DNA from: Thermoplasmata archaeon
GTDB taxonomy: Archaea > Thermoplasmatota > Thermoplasmata > Thermoplasmatales > Thermoplasmataceae
NCBI GenBank assembly: GCA_021845325.1
Contig: JAKBRR010000127.1
Coordinates: 1 to 5,873, forward strand
Direction: 5' to 3'
DNA: 5,873 nucleotides
Both the position numbers and the translations under genes were made by a program. Shown here one piece after another: positions 5,088 through 5,873 of this stretch. The notes beneath the pieces were generated by a model. It was not told the DNA's origin. It was given only the letters and a program-made list of their open reading frames with translations, and made no database searches. Within the stretch, counting starts at the first letter, position 1, and every line of letters begins with the position of its first letter.

Positions 5088-5627
5088 TCATGATTCCTGG
5101 ATACGTATCCATGATCCCTGTCTGGCGCTCTGTCGGGATATATATTCCCAATTGCCTGTATTTCTGAGGATCTTGACCTCCTGGTACACATGGAGGACCT
5201 CCGCTTCTTTTCTCCCATGTTCAGGATCAGTTTTCTCCATGTAGTATCTTATCTTATATGGCCTGATATTGCTCTTTGTCAGTGTCTTCGATACAGTTCC
5301 GTTGGAAATTCCATCCAGGTGATATTCCTCCGGGGCATTTGATCTGATATATGCAGTCAGTGACCTGTTGGACCAAAGTTCCTGAGGTATTCCCAGATCA
5401 GATGGTTTCGTGCAGGCCGTTGAGATTATGAAGGATCTAGCATCATCTCCAAGTGATCTGGACTTGCCTCTGCCGGGAAGATCATGAAGGGCTGATTGAA
5501 TTCCAAGGGTGAGTGCCTTGTTTATCACCAGGTATACCTTTGTTCTGTTTGTTCCAAGTTCACGGGCAATCTCACCGGGATTCTTTCCATCTGAATCCAT
5601 CAGTATTATTCTGGCCCTTTCATACAT
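5088..5627 (-). CDS. IS630 transposase fragment: helix-turn-helix N-terminal part
   Basis: This is the longest open piece of the broken transposase, 179 codons. MYERARIILMDSDGKNPGEI and ARELGTNRTKVY (residues 1-32) form the helix-turn-helix DNA-binding region, followed by the winged linker (LPGRGKSRSL) and YYMEKTDPEHGRKEAEVLHV, which normally leads into the DDE core. The last ~22 codons (after EVKI) do not match the family and are out-of-frame sequence. The true N-terminus lies upstream in another frame, so the ATG at 5627 is probably an internal methionine. Confidence 0.7.
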   Translation of the reverse strand: MYERARIILMDSDGKNPGEIARELGTNRTKVYLVINKALTLGIQSALHDLPGRGKSRSLGDDARSFIISTACTKPSDLGIPQELWSNRSLTAYIRSNAPEEYHLDGISNGTVSKTLTKSNIRPYKIRYYMEKTDPEHGRKEAEVLHVYQEVKILRNTGNWEYISRQSARQGSWIRIQES

Positions 5628-5750
5628 CCTCCGCCTGCTGTTCTCGATCTTACTATGCTTTCCAGATATTTTCTCTCATCCTCTGTGAGGATGATATGTG
5701 GCTTAACCCGCTTGAACACCATGGGTGGATATTGGGTCCCAGCATAAGTA

Positions 5751-5779
5751 ATTGTAAGTATATTATGGAAACATTATAC
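5751..5779 (-). repeat. IS630 terminal inverted repeat, transposase 5' end
   Basis: Read on the minus strand from 5779, this repeat starts GTATAATGTTTCC and ends CTTACAAT, pairing with the repeat at 4591-4619. It ends 29 bases before the transposase start codon at 5722. Confidence 0.8.
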
Positions 5780-5782
5780 TAG

Positions 5783-5873
5783 AGTCTCTTACACAAAATT
5801 CAGGGCACTATCCTTAGTTCTGCAAGAGAAAAAGGACACTACGTAGATAAGAGGGAAACAGAAGCCTATACTG
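5783..5873 (+). other. Open frame of unknown identity running off the window end
   Basis: Directly after the IS630 target site, one plus-strand frame is open for 30 codons to the window edge and contains ILSSAREKGHYVDKRETEAY. It is preceded by an in-frame TAG (5780-5782) and has no ATG or GTG start, so it is either the interrupted 3' part of a gene or a chance open frame. I do not recognise it. Confidence 0.2.

Larger units (their letters stand above)
4621..5722 (-). pseudogene. IS630-family transposase gene, broken by several frame disruptions
   Basis: The transposase can be followed across the element only by changing frame at least three times. Segment A starts at the ATG 5720-5722 and reads KPHIILTEDERKYLESIVRS, the usual IS630 N-terminus. 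Near 5635-5650 the match moves to segment B (helix-turn-helix and linker). Near 5165-5175 it moves to segment C, reading SSEIQAIGNIYPDRAPDRDH and on to YVRHG, with a stop at 5066-5068. Near 5070 it moves to segment D with the rest of the catalytic domain. At the B/C junction about 20-25 residues expected in the family, including the first catalytic aspartate (usually in a DEK motif), are missing, so this is a deletion and not a single-base slip. At the C/D junction about 22 extra bases may be present. The gene cannot make an active enzyme. Confidence 0.85.
4591..5779 (-). mobile_element. IS630-family insertion sequence with both ends, inserted in a CTAG target
   Basis: The element is 1189 bases long, a usual IS630 size. 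Its left end starts GTATAGCGTTTCC and its right end, read on the minus strand, starts GTATAATGTTTCC. The site is C-TA on the left (4588-4590) and TA-G on the right (5780-5782), exactly what IS630 leaves when it inserts in CTAG and duplicates TA. It encodes one transposase on the minus strand, convergent with rmlA, and that gene is broken. Composition differs from the adjacent operon (32 of 60 bases G+C in the line at 5461). Confidence 0.85.

Noticed and set aside
1..5779. Composite transposon carrying the sugar operon
   Set aside because: The flanking elements are of different families (IS21/IS3 on the left, IS630 on the right), so they could not mobilise the operon as a pair.
4981..5782. Two plus-strand frames opposite the IS630 transposase (4981-5244, 5513-5782)
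   Set aside because: They are antisense to the transposase remnant, and the second runs through the terminal repeat; cysteine- and proline-rich translations look non-coding.
1..5873. tRNA, rRNA, CRISPR array or riboswitch
   Set aside because: I saw no tandem spaced repeats, no tRNA-like cloverleaf arms with a TTCGA-type loop, and no long structured leader; the operon transcript appears leaderless.

Overview
The window looks archaeal, most likely from the Thermoplasmatales or a relative; the lineage is inference. The clues are a TATA box (TTTAAATATA) about 26 bases before an ATG with no leader, a Shine-Dalgarno sequence GAGGTGAT before an internal operon gene, heavy use of AGG/AGA and ATA codons, and three archaeal-looking insertion sequences.

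Layout. Bases 1-530 are the right end of an IS21-family element: the 3' part of istB plus the element's terminus. It abuts, with no gap, a broken IS3-family element on the minus strand (531-1000). That element keeps an intact orfA, the first ~30 codons of orfB and its left terminal repeat, so the IS21 element appears to have inserted into IS3 orfB. A short spacer (1001-1109) holds the operon promoter. Bases 1110-4450 carry a tight plus-strand operon of four dTDP-sugar genes: a cupin 3,4-ketoisomerase (FdtA/QdtA type), a PLP sugar aminotransferase (FdtB/QdtB type), dTDP-glucose 4,6-dehydratase (rmlB) and glucose-1-phosphate thymidylyltransferase (rmlA). After a T-rich stretch comes a nearly whole IS630-family element (4591-5779, minus strand). 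It has matched ends in a CTAG target, but its transposase gene is broken in at least three places. The last ~90 bases hold one open frame of unknown identity running off the edge.

How the genes work together. RmlA makes dTDP-glucose from glucose-1-phosphate and dTTP. RmlB converts it to dTDP-4-keto-6-deoxyglucose. The ketoisomerase moves the keto group to C3, and the aminotransferase installs an amine there. The predicted product is dTDP-3-amino-3,6-dideoxyhexose (galacto = Fuc3N, gluco = Qui3N), a donor for glycans or glycoproteins. No N-acetyltransferase, glycosyltransferase, rmlC or rmlD is present. The operon is far more AT-rich (about one third G+C in the line I counted) than the flanking insertion sequences (about half), which suggests a transferred or variable surface-sugar island. 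I found no evidence of a wholly new system. The most unusual points are the ketoisomerase's mixed specificity residues and the readable history of nested insertions.
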